The position numbers were made by a program, and so were the translations under genes. 64,000 nt of DNA from Draconibacterium mangrovi (GTDB lineage Bacteria > Bacteroidota > Bacteroidia > Bacteroidales > Prolixibacteraceae), in assembly GCF_010586825.1 (NCBI RefSeq), contig NZ_JAAAGB010000003.1:434001-498000 (forward strand), given 5' to 3'. Under the pieces are notes generated by a model that worked only from the letters and a program-made list of their open reading frames with translations, did not search any database and had not been told where the DNA came from. Position 1 is the first letter of the stretch. Each line of letters begins with the position of its first letter. Below, piece after piece: positions 34,797 to 45,300 of this stretch.

Positions 34797-35624
34797 TTAT
34801 TTTAATGCATGCGCGCTGTAATTTACACGAACCCCATCGCGATTAATTAAAAGGTTAAGCCCCATAAATCCCTGTGGATTCTCATCTCCTTCTAATTCTC
34901 CTGACAACGCTTCTTTACTTATTTTTTCAAGATCGTCGACCCGCTTTTTGGTTTCTTTATTTCCTCCGAAAAAGTGACCGGGATAAAGTTCTGCGATACC
35001 GTTATCAGCCATTACTTTGCTCATTTTCTCGCAAGTATTTTGCAGCGTAGAGAAGTTGGTTGTCAGCAATAAATTACCCGACCCGAACGAGTCGCCGCTG
35101 AAACCGTATTTGGCAGCTTTATCGATGAAAGTTGTCGATCCGGGAGTATGACCGGGTGTGAAAACCACTTCGATCTTTCTGCTTCCAAGGTCGAAGATCT
35201 CACCGTCTTTCAGGAATTTAACTTCGCCCTTGTAATTGGGCATAAATTGAGGAATTCCAACTGTATCGGCAGGATTGATGTACAATTCAGGGAAAACGTC
35301 GATAGATGGCCCGGTATGGTCGGGATGAACGTGAGTGGCAACTAATGTCACCGGCTTCTCTGAAATAGAAGCAATAATTATATCCAAATCTTTGATATTT
35401 GTGCCGGCATCAATCAGTAAAGACTTATCTTTCCCTTCAACCAGGTACAAACTTTCGTTCGACATGGCTTTCCCGGTGCCTACCCAGGTATGCTCATCAA
35501 TTTTATGAAAGACGACATCTTCGTTTCCAAAAACTTCTTCTCCTTCTATTTGGTAGGTTGGCTGTGCCAACAAAGTGATTTGGGAAATAAAAATTACAAC
35601 TATTATTCCTACTAAATTTTTCAT
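34797..35624 (-). CDS. Secreted metallo-beta-lactamase-fold hydrolase
   Basis: This 275-residue protein has a signal peptide (MKNLVGIIVVIFISQITLLAQ) and the metallo-beta-lactamase fold. Its zinc motif is HVHPDHTG, and further ligands are visible in FTPGHTPGS and in FSGDSFGS, followed by the YPGHFFGG block. It is longer than lactonase-type members, with a C-terminal extension. Such exported members are common in polysaccharide loci but their substrates are seldom known; hydrolysis of a lactone or ester of the released sugar acid is possible. It lies 38 bp upstream of GH78 on the same strand and 117 bp downstream of the alpha/beta esterase. A real beta-lactamase role is unlikely, given the context and the motif details. 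Confidence 0.85.
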   Translation of the reverse strand: MKNLVGIIVVIFISQITLLAQPTYQIEGEEVFGNEDVVFHKIDEHTWVGTGKAMSNESLYLVEGKDKSLLIDAGTNIKDLDIIIASISEKPVTLVATHVHPDHTGPSIDVFPELYINPADTVGIPQFMPNYKGEVKFLKDGEIFDLGSRKIEVVFTPGHTPGSTTFIDKAAKYGFSGDSFGSGNLLLTTNFSTLQNTCEKMSKVMADNGIAELYPGHFFGGNKETKKRVDDLEKISKEALSGELEGDENPQGFMGLNLLINRDGVRVNYSAHALK

Positions 35625-35741
35625 AAGTATATGTTTTACTGGTTTTTGAAATTTAGTTTTTGACTATTTATACTAAAATAAGTTTATTCTCAAGCGGAAT
35701 TTACCTTACCCATTTTAAAACATTATTCAGAATTTCAAATG

Positions 35742-36767
35742 CTATTGTTTCAGATGTTCATTTAAGAAATCCACGATAATATTAATTACCTGTGGATCAG
35801 AAAATTCAGCTGTAGCATGCCCTGCTCCGTCAAGTACGTAACGTGTTGAAGGAACACTATGCTCACGCAAGGCATTATGCAACAATAATGTCTGACTTGG
35901 AGAAACGGCCATATCCTGCGTCCCATGGAAAAGTAAAAACGGCGGATCATTCTTATCCACGTAATTTATTGGATTTGCTTTGGCAACAACTTCCGGCTTG
36001 TCGAGACTTGTTAACCCGCTGTTTTTACCGTGAACAAACTGCCCGTCGGGAGATATAACAGTAAAGTGAGCATTTGCTGCTTCTTCGTCATAGTCGGCTC
36101 CAATTTTTGTAAGATCAGATAAACCATAAACATCAATAGCAGCTTTTACATCACTACTCTGATCCAGGTTTTCCCCTTCTTCGAAATCTTTAACTCCATT
36201 GGTTGTGCCAACCATTGCGGTTAAATAGCCACCTGCTGATTCTCCCCAAACAGCAATATTTTCAGGATCAATTCCATATTCTTTTGCATTGGCGCGCATG
36301 TAACGAATTGCAGCTTTTACGTCCTTAACAGCATCGCTGTAAATACCCGTACTAATTACATGGTACTGCACACTGGCCACAACATATCCAGCTTTTGCAA
36401 TTTCGTAACGATCGTAAAGATTTCGCTCTTTTGCAGCAAAAGAAAAGCCACCCCCGATAACATATACCACACATGGGCGAATCTTGTCATCTTTATAGGT
36501 AATTACATCCATCTTAAGCGACATCGGATCACCGTCGATACTTTTCGATTCGTGAAAAACAACATCCTTTAAAAGACTCATTTCACTGTCGGCAGGAAGT
36601 TCTCTGAAAAAATGCCGCTCTTTTGAAAGATCCGTTAATACTATACTGGTGCTAATATCAGCAGGTTTTATGAATTTGGGCATGAGTAGGCCATTTGAAC
36701 CTCCTTGCGCATAAGTAGAAACACTTATAACTACCATAAACAAACATAGAATTGTTAATATTCTCAT
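35742..36767 (-). CDS. Secreted alpha/beta-hydrolase esterase
   Basis: This 341-residue protein has a signal peptide (MRILTILCLFMVVISVSTYAQ) and the carboxylesterase fold of the BD-FAE/esterase-lipase type. The oxyanion motif is GGGFSFAAK, the nucleophile elbow is GESAGG, the Asp lies in FHGTQDMAV, and the His is in GAGHA near the end. It should remove acetyl or feruloyl-type groups from the polysaccharide, allowing the rhamnosidases on either side to act. It is encoded between GH106 and the metallohydrolase, with a 170-bp gap holding a hairpin upstream (36870-36900). Acetyl-rhamnogalacturonan or acetyl-xylan esterase activity cannot be separated from sequence. Confidence 0.88.
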   Translation of the reverse strand: MRILTILCLFMVVISVSTYAQGGSNGLLMPKFIKPADISTSIVLTDLSKERHFFRELPADSEMSLLKDVVFHESKSIDGDPMSLKMDVITYKDDKIRPCVVYVIGGGFSFAAKERNLYDRYEIAKAGYVVASVQYHVISTGIYSDAVKDVKAAIRYMRANAKEYGIDPENIAVWGESAGGYLTAMVGTTNGVKDFEEGENLDQSSDVKAAIDVYGLSDLTKIGADYDEEAANAHFTVISPDGQFVHGKNSGLTSLDKPEVVAKANPINYVDKNDPPFLLFHGTQDMAVSPSQTLLLHNALREHSVPSTRYVLDGAGHATAEFSDPQVINIIVDFLNEHLKQ

Positions 36768-36869
36768 TATCTTGAAATTAATAATCGTTAATTCAATTTT
36801 GTATTTTTTATTTCATTCAGCGACAATACTTTATTGCCAGAACTAATGTTTACGCCGGATTGAAGAACA

Positions 36870-36900
36870 ATATCCCGGCAGACATTGCCTGCCGGAATAT
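36870..36900 (-). terminator. Hairpin between GH106 and the esterase gene
   Basis: An inverted repeat CCGGCAG/CTGCCGG, extended by ATAT on both sides (12 bp with one mismatch, 7-nt loop), begins about 38 nt after the GH106 stop codon on the minus strand and is followed by TTGTTCTT. It may terminate part of the transcripts or stabilise the upstream mRNA. Confidence 0.5.
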
Positions 36901-36937
36901 TTCTAACTAAAACGTATAACCTATAACTTACTACTAA

Positions 36938-39900
36938 CTAATAAGTCCTACTTAATATGCTTACCGGCCCCATCAATCCCGATGGTTTCAGTGGTGAGTC
37001 GGCCTTGTAAAACGGATTAGACACAAACGTTATTTTCTCCTCAACGTCTGGCTGCTGATCACCTATAAGGCGATTCACCCAAAGATTGGTCACCTCAATT
37101 TCCAATTCATTTTCTCCGGCAGTAAATCCTTCTGTGATATTCACTTTGAAGGGCTTTTTCCATACGATTCCCATCGATTTTCCATTCACCTTAACTTCTG
37201 CCATGTTTTGTGCCGCGCCTAAATCAATCCACACTTCTCCTCCATCATCCAGCCAGCTTTCAGATGCTTCAATCGTCTTTTTATAGCTTGCTGTTCCGGA
37301 AAAATATTTAATCCTCTTATCTGTGTTTTCATTCCATGGGGTAAGTGTTTCAAAAATGGCTTGTTCAGGAGCTCCACGTTCGGATTGGAATTCTACTGTC
37401 CAGGGACCAGTAACTTGAACAAGTTTGCGTTCTATTGCCTTAGGAATGTTAAAAGATTTTTTATTTGTTTTTTCACCAAACACTACAAAAACGGCATCGT
37501 TGGGTTCCAAGTACAAAGGAACGGTAGTGTGATCTTCTGAAATTGCAAAAGAAGCAGCTTCGCTTTTTCCCGTTTCAGGATACCAAACCTCAGCCGTTTT
37601 CCCTGTTACGCGAAAAGTTACATCCAGCTCAGTTGACTCATCGCTGCGGTTGTTTACCCAATAAATATCGGTACCATCTACCTGACGATGCAGGAAGAAA
37701 AGTTTACTGTCGGCTTTTGGTTTTGTGTAAACCATATCCGGTGTAATCTTTTGCTGAGTCATTACATCCTTTAGCTCAAATCCAGAGTAAACTTTGCCGC
37801 TTCCAACTTTGTTTACACCATTTTCATTCGCCCAAAGTTCGTTAACGATGGCATTGAATTCAGCAGGATCATCGCTTAAACTTGGTGTCATAATCGGTTT
37901 TGCTCCCGTAACTACACCGCCGGCTTCTACCATTGTTCTTATTTTCTTTAATACGGCAAGTGTCATGTATCTACTATTGGGATCGAGTACCAAAACCCGG
38001 AAGCTCATTCCTGTTGGTGTAAAGTACTTACCGTTTTCTACTGAAATCCAATTTTCAACGGCGTCGGCATTGATAAAATCGTAACTGAATCCTTCGGGAA
38101 CAGCAGGCAAATCTCCGCCGCGCATTCTGCTGAATAGCGTTGTAATGTTATTGTCTTCGCCGTAATACCAGACAATGTCAGCAACGTATTTTCCCTGCTG
38201 CAACATAAAGCAACTGCGGGCTAAATACGATGTCCATGCTGTGGCCTGCTCGGCCCAGGTTTCGTTGCGGGTAAACCACTGACCAAACGGTCCAAGGCTC
38301 ATACCCGGCACTTTATTCATTAATGGCTGATGTACCGAAGTGTGAATTACAAAACGGTTCAAACCACACGCCATCAAATGATCGGCAATTGGTTTAAGCA
38401 ACTCTGGCGACCATGCCCAATCAGATCCCATAGCAGTTAACGATTCGGCAGCCACATATCTTTGTCCGTACAGGTGAGCCACTGAAGCAGATTCACGAAT
38501 ATCTGCCTGATAAACTGACGCAAATCCACCTTCGTTTCCGCCAAATCCTCCCGGTGTCCAGCCGGCACCCATAGGTACATCAGCCGTTTTCTTTACTTCC
38601 ATTCCATCGCCAATAAAGGCACGACGCGCCTCATGCGATTCTGAGTAGCGTCCCATATTACGTTCTTTTAATAGCGTTGTAAGCAGGTCGTAATGGTTTT
38701 CTACGACCAGGTCAGCCAGTGTTTTTCTGAAATCCCACAAAAAACGGTCGCTGGCTTCGGCGCTTTCCACAATATGACCGGTTAAAACGGGCATCCACGG
38801 AAGCATATCATATCCTCTTCTGTTTTTGAACTCGGAGATCATTTCATCGGTCCAGTTTTGTGTTCCAGCCTCCCAACTGTCAGTTATCACATACTGCAAA
38901 CCGTGTTCTCCCATCATACCTCCTGTAGCATCTTTATACTGATCGAGGTAATTTGTAAAGTAAGCGTTTACGTGTTTGGCACTCAATTTATCCACTTCAA
39001 GTCCCGTAGCTTCAGGCGAGGCAGGTCCATTCTGATGACCGGTTAATGAATAGCCCAAACGAACTATCATCCATTCGCCATTTTCAGGAGTCCAGTTAAG
39101 GGTTCCATTTTTCTGCATCTGTGCAGTAAGATCAATAACCTTACTTTTATCCACCACTGTTTCAGGTGCAACCTCCGGCGTCCAAACTTTGTAAAGATCA
39201 GTAGCTCCCGAAAAAGCAGCTTTATCCTCGAAACGATTCACGCGGCTTACTGTGTGAAGCACAAATTCCGCAACATCGGTGCCGTTGGAACGTGGTTGTC
39301 TGCCAAATCCCAACCCTGCTATTGCAGGATCGGTGCGAACGGGTTGTTTTTCCCAAACTACTCTGAAATATTTTGATGAAGTTGGTGCGAATGAAAGAGT
39401 TGATTCATCAACGGCACCAAACGGAAGATCTATAATTTTTTCAAATTTTTTTCCATCCGCAGATGCTTCCAGAAATCGTTTTGATCCGGCCGACATAAAC
39501 ATTCCTCCACCTCCGCCGCCAACAATGGTAATGGCTTGCATATTCACCGGTTCCGAAAATTCGTATTGGATCCACGCTATTTGTGCTTCCGGTAATTTTG
39601 CGGTTTTTACCAGGTCGCCATCGCTTAGCAATTCAAGCGTAAAATTTCCACCACTCGATGTAATTTTAGGATTCAATTCCTTTAACGATTTATCAGCATC
39701 CGGTATTCGATAGGCAAATACTTTCACATCTTCGTAATAATTCGGCACATCTTCGCCACCGTGTCCTCCCATTGGATTTGGTGCCAAACCAATATTCTGG
39801 AATGGTCCTGAAACAACCGGAGACTGAGGTAATTTTCCATTAAATGCTTTTCCGCCTTCAACACGAATTTCGCTCCACACATATTTTTTCATGGCCTCTT

Positions 39901-40312
39901 CGGGTTTTACCCAGGGGCCCCCACTCTCACTCCATCCCGGCGAACCTGCGATGGCCATTTCCAATCCTAATGAATCGGCCAGTTTTGTGGTAAAAAGGAA
40001 ATGGTCTTTCCAATCAGGCGTCATATACACCAGCCTGTTTTCTACCACCTGAGGGCTGTTTAATCCGGCGTCGAAATTTTGAAACCCGCCAATTCCCACG
40101 CGGTTCATCCATTCCAGATCAGCGCGAATACCTTCTTTTGTAACATTTCCGTTCATCCAATGCCACCAAACACGAGGTTTTGCTTCATCTGGTGGATTTA
40201 TAAAACCTTCTTTTAGATTAACGACATTATTTTGCTGGCCTGTTTCTTGTGTACAATGAACGAGTAGAAAAAATGTTATTAGCACAAATACGGTTAGTAC
40301 TTTTTTAAGCAT
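36938..40312 (-). CDS. GH106 alpha-L-rhamnosidase, lipoprotein
   Basis: This is a 1124-residue lipoprotein (LLVHC lipobox, Cys20) of the GH106 family, which removes alpha-L-rhamnose from rhamnogalacturonan or from similar glycans. The family start block is PRVWWHWMNGNVTKEGI, followed by GIGGFQNFD and the AIAGSPGWSESGGPWV block; further typical parts are ITDSWEAGTQNWTDEM and the RYSESHEARRAF region, where catalytic acids reside. A beta-sandwich with a carbohydrate-binding-like fold (about 240-350) is inserted into the barrel domain and the last 150 residues form the usual jelly roll with EIEVTNLWVNRLIGD. It follows susD after 164 bp with a hairpin and a candidate -7 box, so it may have its own promoter. 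GH78 and GH106 together in one unit suggest two differently linked rhamnose residues. Confidence 0.93.
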   Translation of the reverse strand: MLKKVLTVFVLITFFLLVHCTQETGQQNNVVNLKEGFINPPDEAKPRVWWHWMNGNVTKEGIRADLEWMNRVGIGGFQNFDAGLNSPQVVENRLVYMTPDWKDHFLFTTKLADSLGLEMAIAGSPGWSESGGPWVKPEEAMKKYVWSEIRVEGGKAFNGKLPQSPVVSGPFQNIGLAPNPMGGHGGEDVPNYYEDVKVFAYRIPDADKSLKELNPKITSSGGNFTLELLSDGDLVKTAKLPEAQIAWIQYEFSEPVNMQAITIVGGGGGGMFMSAGSKRFLEASADGKKFEKIIDLPFGAVDESTLSFAPTSSKYFRVVWEKQPVRTDPAIAGLGFGRQPRSNGTDVAEFVLHTVSRVNRFEDKAAFSGATDLYKVWTPEVAPETVVDKSKVIDLTAQMQKNGTLNWTPENGEWMIVRLGYSLTGHQNGPASPEATGLEVDKLSAKHVNAYFTNYLDQYKDATGGMMGEHGLQYVITDSWEAGTQNWTDEMISEFKNRRGYDMLPWMPVLTGHIVESAEASDRFLWDFRKTLADLVVENHYDLLTTLLKERNMGRYSESHEARRAFIGDGMEVKKTADVPMGAGWTPGGFGGNEGGFASVYQADIRESASVAHLYGQRYVAAESLTAMGSDWAWSPELLKPIADHLMACGLNRFVIHTSVHQPLMNKVPGMSLGPFGQWFTRNETWAEQATAWTSYLARSCFMLQQGKYVADIVWYYGEDNNITTLFSRMRGGDLPAVPEGFSYDFINADAVENWISVENGKYFTPTGMSFRVLVLDPNSRYMTLAVLKKIRTMVEAGGVVTGAKPIMTPSLSDDPAEFNAIVNELWANENGVNKVGSGKVYSGFELKDVMTQQKITPDMVYTKPKADSKLFFLHRQVDGTDIYWVNNRSDESTELDVTFRVTGKTAEVWYPETGKSEAASFAISEDHTTVPLYLEPNDAVFVVFGEKTNKKSFNIPKAIERKLVQVTGPWTVEFQSERGAPEQAIFETLTPWNENTDKRIKYFSGTASYKKTIEASESWLDDGGEVWIDLGAAQNMAEVKVNGKSMGIVWKKPFKVNITEGFTAGENELEIEVTNLWVNRLIGDQQPDVEEKITFVSNPFYKADSPLKPSGLMGPVSILSRTY

Positions 40313-40343
40313 GAGGTGTTGATTTTCAGATTATTTATCGATC

Positions 40344-40351
40344 CAAACATA
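40344..40351 (-). promoter_or_regulatory. Candidate -7 box for the GH106 unit
   Basis: On the minus strand TATGTTTG fits TAnnTTTG exactly and is placed 32 nt before the GH106 ATG, downstream of the post-susD hairpin; no clear TTTG is seen 19-21 nt upstream. Confidence 0.35.
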
Positions 40352-40434
40352 TTGAAACATTCAGGGGTGATACATATCGTACCCTCGTGATTTTAAATTC
40401 AGGTTAAGTTCCTGTAAAAATTAATAGTTGAAAG

Positions 40435-40461
40435 GGACAGTATACAAGATGCATACTGTCC
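40435..40461 (-). terminator. Stem-loop just downstream of susD (second locus)
   Basis: GGACAGTAT at 40435-40443 pairs exactly with ATACTGTCC at 40453-40461 over a 9-nt loop, 15 nt after the susD stop. A T-run is weak. It matches in place the hairpins after the first and third susD genes. Confidence 0.5.
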
Positions 40462-40476
40462 TCTAATTATTTCATT

Positions 40477-42306
40477 TTATTGCCAACCCGGATTTTGTTC
40501 CAATCCACCTTCTGTATTTGCATTAATTACAGTTTGAGGAATTGGAAATAGCGTAAAATTAATGGAACCAGTGTAGTATGGTACATCACCCATAAACCGT
40601 GAATGATTTGTAAGCTGATTAACCAATACTTCGTTTGTTCCTGACACGCTACTACCCATACGTAGCAATGTTGGGAAACGATGTTCTTCGTAGCACAATT
40701 CACGTGCACGTTCATCCAGGATAGTGTATATATCTACTTCTCCTGCTGAAATAAGCTTTGTTGCCTCAGCACGGTTACGTATTTCATTTATATCAGCAGC
40801 AGCTAAATCGGAATTACCTTTTCGGTAATATGCTTCTGCACGTAGCAATAATGTTTCGGCAGAGCGAACTGCATACCAGTCTCTACCGTACTGCGATATA
40901 TGCATTGGGATTTCAGAAGGATGCCATCCCCAATCGTCCATTTTTATTTTTGAACGCATAGGAGTCATCATCATCGGTATAGAGATCATATCTTCTGTTA
41001 CCGGTTGCAAATACAAGCTATGATCCTGATCAAGGCATAAAAATTCCCGCATTAGATTTACCGGATCATTACGCATATCCTCTGCATACTCGCCTGCCCA
41101 AACTTTCTTCGCCGCGTAATCAGTTTCAGCTGTTCCTCCTGTTGAAAAGCCACCTAAATATGCACTGGTGCTTCCTCCTGGAAACATGCTTTGATCAACA
41201 TTTCCGCCAAACGGACAATTTGCTGCTCCATCTTCCAATAAATCTTCGCGCCATGTCATGTTCCTGAAAACCGGACCAACAAATGCAGTTAAAGAATAGT
41301 ATGGATTTGCAAAGGGCCAGCCACCGATAAGCCCATTTGCCTGGGCTTCTTCAAACGTTGCTGCCTGTAACGTCCAAACTGCTTCTGTATTTCCGGCACT
41401 GAAATCGTAGTTTCCAACCTGAAACAAATCAAAGAATACGTTACCATCTTCCCTGTAAGCCGGAACTCCATTTTTCGTTGACAGGTCGGCAGAGTTTGCT
41501 CGCGTACCAAAACGCACAGTCATAAGTGGATGAGCATCTATTGTTTTTGTTGCTGCTGCAATAGCTTTATCGTAACTACCAGCATCGTTTATCTCAACGC
41601 CCAGTGCGATATAAGCTTCGGCAAGAAAATGATTTGCCACCCCTTGTGCCAAACGTCCGTCCTGTTCAGGATACATGGGAAGTAGTGCTTCGGCAGCCTC
41701 TAAATCGGCAATGGCAAATTTATAAACTGCTTCGCGCGAATCGCGCACGTAATCCAACTTTAGCGTTTCACTAATATTGTCTACAATTGGTACTCCTCCA
41801 AAACATTCCGCTAAGCGTAAATATCCATACCCGCGAAAAAACCGGGCCTGAGCTACTGCATAATTTTTATCGTCTTCAGTTGTCCACTCAACCATATCAG
41901 CACCCAATAATGCCATGTTTGAATAACTGATAAGCTGATACATATCCACCCAAAGATTGTTGAACATCCCGTTGTCGGGTGACCAGGTTGCATAATTTGA
42001 ATAAGCATTAGCGGTAGGCAGACCAACACCTGTATGAACAATATCAAAAACATCTGCTCCCTGTCCGTGTAACAATTGCTGGGTAGTTAACCCGGTCCAG
42101 AACATATTAAAACCACCATACAGATTAAAAGCTTTCCGGTACGCAGTAATCAACTGAGCATCAACCTGACTACTTTTTTCAAAAGCTGTTTCAGGTGTAT
42201 AAATTGTTTTTGGATCTTCTGTTAGAAAATCTTCATCACTTTCACAAGATGACAGAAAGGATGATATGGCTATAAAGCCTAATATTATGTACTTCAGATT
42301 TTTCAT
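40477..42306 (-). CDS. SusD/RagB-family glycan-binding lipoprotein (rhamnose locus)
   Basis: This 609-residue surface lipoprotein pairs with the STN-type SusC encoded 13 bp upstream. The lipobox is FLSSC with Cys21, followed by acidic ESDEDF, which fits surface display. RagB/SusD features are the QARFFRGYGYLRLAECFGGVPIVDNIS block in the N-terminal part and the AAADINEIRNRAE and ILDERARELCYEEHRFPTLLRMG blocks near the C-terminus. At 609 residues it is longer than the SusD of the first locus (491) and close to that of the third (595). The substrate is probably a rhamnose-rich glycan, judged by the downstream GH106 and GH78 genes. Confidence 0.95.
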   Translation of the reverse strand: MKNLKYIILGFIAISSFLSSCESDEDFLTEDPKTIYTPETAFEKSSQVDAQLITAYRKAFNLYGGFNMFWTGLTTQQLLHGQGADVFDIVHTGVGLPTANAYSNYATWSPDNGMFNNLWVDMYQLISYSNMALLGADMVEWTTEDDKNYAVAQARFFRGYGYLRLAECFGGVPIVDNISETLKLDYVRDSREAVYKFAIADLEAAEALLPMYPEQDGRLAQGVANHFLAEAYIALGVEINDAGSYDKAIAAATKTIDAHPLMTVRFGTRANSADLSTKNGVPAYREDGNVFFDLFQVGNYDFSAGNTEAVWTLQAATFEEAQANGLIGGWPFANPYYSLTAFVGPVFRNMTWREDLLEDGAANCPFGGNVDQSMFPGGSTSAYLGGFSTGGTAETDYAAKKVWAGEYAEDMRNDPVNLMREFLCLDQDHSLYLQPVTEDMISIPMMMTPMRSKIKMDDWGWHPSEIPMHISQYGRDWYAVRSAETLLLRAEAYYRKGNSDLAAADINEIRNRAEATKLISAGEVDIYTILDERARELCYEEHRFPTLLRMGSSVSGTNEVLVNQLTNHSRFMGDVPYYTGSINFTLFPIPQTVINANTEGGLEQNPGWQ

Positions 42307-42319
42307 TGTTCAGATAAGT

Positions 42320-45300
42320 TTAGAGTGTTAAATTAATACCCAGCGTAAATGTTCTTGGTAATTGCGCTGCATCAAAATCTCTGATTTCAGGATCGCTGTA
42401 TTCCCAGTCAGGAGCAATAAAGAATAGATTTGAACCCGATACAAAAACTTTCAAACTCGAAAATTTGATCTTATTAAGTAATTCGTTTTCAAACGTATAT
42501 GACAAATTCAACTCTTGAAGTCTGATAAAAGTATATTTCTGCAATGCAGTAAACTTTTGATCGCTCCAGTTAACTGAAGGATAAATTTCACTTGGATTTT
42601 CTTCAGTCCACCAAGGATGATCTAACATATTATGATACTGGTAACCATCGGTTGACAGGTAAGCCATGTTATTTTCGGCATAACCGTATTTGCCTCCACT
42701 AAATATTCCATTAAACAAGGCGTACAATTGGAAGTTTTTCCATGATAAAGTATTCTGTAAACTCATTCTGAAACTTTCCTTACCGAAACCCAGAATTTTT
42801 CTATCGTTCACAGTTATTACGCCATCTTCACTACCATCAACGTTTGCAAACATCCCATCTCCAGGGTGTGCACTGTTTGCGTTTATATAATCAACATCGT
42901 TTGCCTGAACAACACCAGACCATTCATACCCATAAATTGCCGATAAAGATTCGCCGATAAAAAAACCGGCATTAATGTCATCTTCTTCATCACCTCCGTA
43001 TAGTTCTACCAATTTGTTTCGATTCAACGAGAATGTTAAACCGGAAGTCCATCGAAAGTCACCAGACTGTACATTTACGGTGTTTATAATGGCTTCAATA
43101 CCCCAGTTTTCAACTTTACCCATCGTAGCCATCTGTTCTGTAATACCAGCCCCCATAACAGGTATTGTCCTGCTGAATATTTGGTCGGTTGTAGCTGACT
43201 TATAACCATCAACTTCGATATGAATACGATTCAACATATCTATTTCGGTACCAATGTTAAAAGATGTAGTGGTTTCCCATGCCAGTTCGGAGTTACCCAG
43301 CGTTGCCAGACTTTGCCCCCATTCAACCTGGTTATCGAACCAATAAGCAATTCCGCCACCTCTACCAACATTCATAGTAGAAAGCGTTCCATAAGGTTGT
43401 AAGGTTTGGTTTCCGTTTCTACCCCACGAAGCTTTCAATTTTAAATTATTGATGAGCTTACTTGATTTTAGAAACGATTCATTCGACATGGTCCAGGCGG
43501 CACCAATAGCCGGGAAATTACCCCATTTTTTATCGGTTCCAAAAACCGAACTACCATCGCGACGGAAAGATGCGTTAAGATGATAGGTATCTTTGAACGA
43601 ATAACTTGCACGAGCCAGATAACCAACATCATTATGCAGCTCGTAACCAATGGTTTGAATCTGCTGCGTTACTGCATTCGACAGTCCGTAAAATCCTAAA
43701 TTGGTGTTACCAATACCAGTAAAATCAGTACCAGTCATTCCGAAAGAATCCATTTTTCGCGAATCGCGAGTATATACTAATGTCGCATTGATAAAATGGT
43801 CATCAAACTGATTGGTGTAGGTAAGAATATTATCAATTACCCAGGAAGACGTTTTGTTTTCAGCGATTGATCCATTGGCTCTGTCGAGATAAGCAGATTG
43901 TGCCTCGGGCGTGTAACCAGCTTCTCCGAGTGACAGATTTACAAAATTTGTTTCGTAGGTAAATTCACGAAGTAAGGTGGTATTCGTGGTATACGAACCG
44001 GTTATTTTGTAACTTAAACCTTCAATTCCCGGAATTTTAAAATCAATTGCACCTCCAATTATGGTTGCATTTCTGCGATTTTCATCATCCGTACCCACGT
44101 TAGTATCCCACAAGGGGTTCTGTGTTGTTTCTTCGCGGCCATCAACATACAGTCTCCATCTTCCATCGGGCAAATATGGTTCTGTCCAAGGCGAAAGTGT
44201 TACGGCAGCACCATAATTGGGCACTATTCCATCATTGTTGTTATAGGATTGATCGAAATTAGCACTTACTGAAAGGTAATCATTAATCTTTGTATTAACC
44301 CTTGCCGTAAAAGTGGCCCTTTTATACTGGTTCCCAACAATAAAGTTTTTGTTGTCCAAATACGAAGCTCCTACGAAATAATCCATGGCTTGTCCTGCAC
44401 CTGAAACATTTATCGCATAGTTTTGCTGCACTCCGGTACGCGTAATCAGATCGTAATAATCGGTTGGTGTATTTGCATCAATGTTTTCTTGTTCCAATGG
44501 CGATACCCAGGTTGTTGCCCCGGTACGCGCATTCATAAGATCAATATATTCCTGTGCATCTCTCATATCAGGCCGGTAATTCGGGTTTGAAATTCCTGTT
44601 GAAGTGCTTACAGAAATGACCGGTTTACCCAATCTTCCTTTTTTACGGGTAATCATGATAACGCCATTAGCCGCCTTCGATCCGTATGCTGCCAGAGAAG
44701 TAGCATCTTTTAACACCTGTATATTTTCGATAGTGGAAGGAGCAATGTCGTTCATGCTTCCCGAGAAAATAATGCCATCTACAACTAAAAGTGGAGCTGT
44801 ACTTCCTTCATTAATTGATTTCTGACCGCGTACCAAAAGCGACGTTTCCTCTCCGGCTTCTCCTGACTTTGAGAAGTTTATACCGGTAGTTAAACCATCC
44901 AGCAACGAGAAAGCATCAGTAGTACCTTTGTTCATTATCGGTGAATTGTCGATATCAACTTTAGCCACTGAGCCGGTAAAATTCTTGCGTTTTGTTACTC
45001 CGTATCCAATGGCAACCACCTCTTCCAATCCAATGGTTTCTTCTTCCATTGTAATGTCAATTGTGCTCTGGTCGCCTACTTCAATTTCCTGAGTTCTCAT
45101 TCCTACAAACGAATATTGCAGTGTTGCTCCATCGGGAATTCCGGCTAAAATGTATTTCCCATCAAAATCGCTTATGGTTCCTATTGTGGTTCCTTTTACT
45201 ACAACTGTTACGCCCGGCAAGGGTTGACCCGATGTGTCAGAAATATTTCCACTTACCGATTTTTGTTGCATTGCTCCGAACTTATTATCCATTTCGGATG

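Noticed and set aside
34797-35624. Antibiotic-resistance beta-lactamase
   Set aside because: The fold is broad and the gene sits in a rhamnosidase unit; the motif only shows the metal-binding hydrolase fold.
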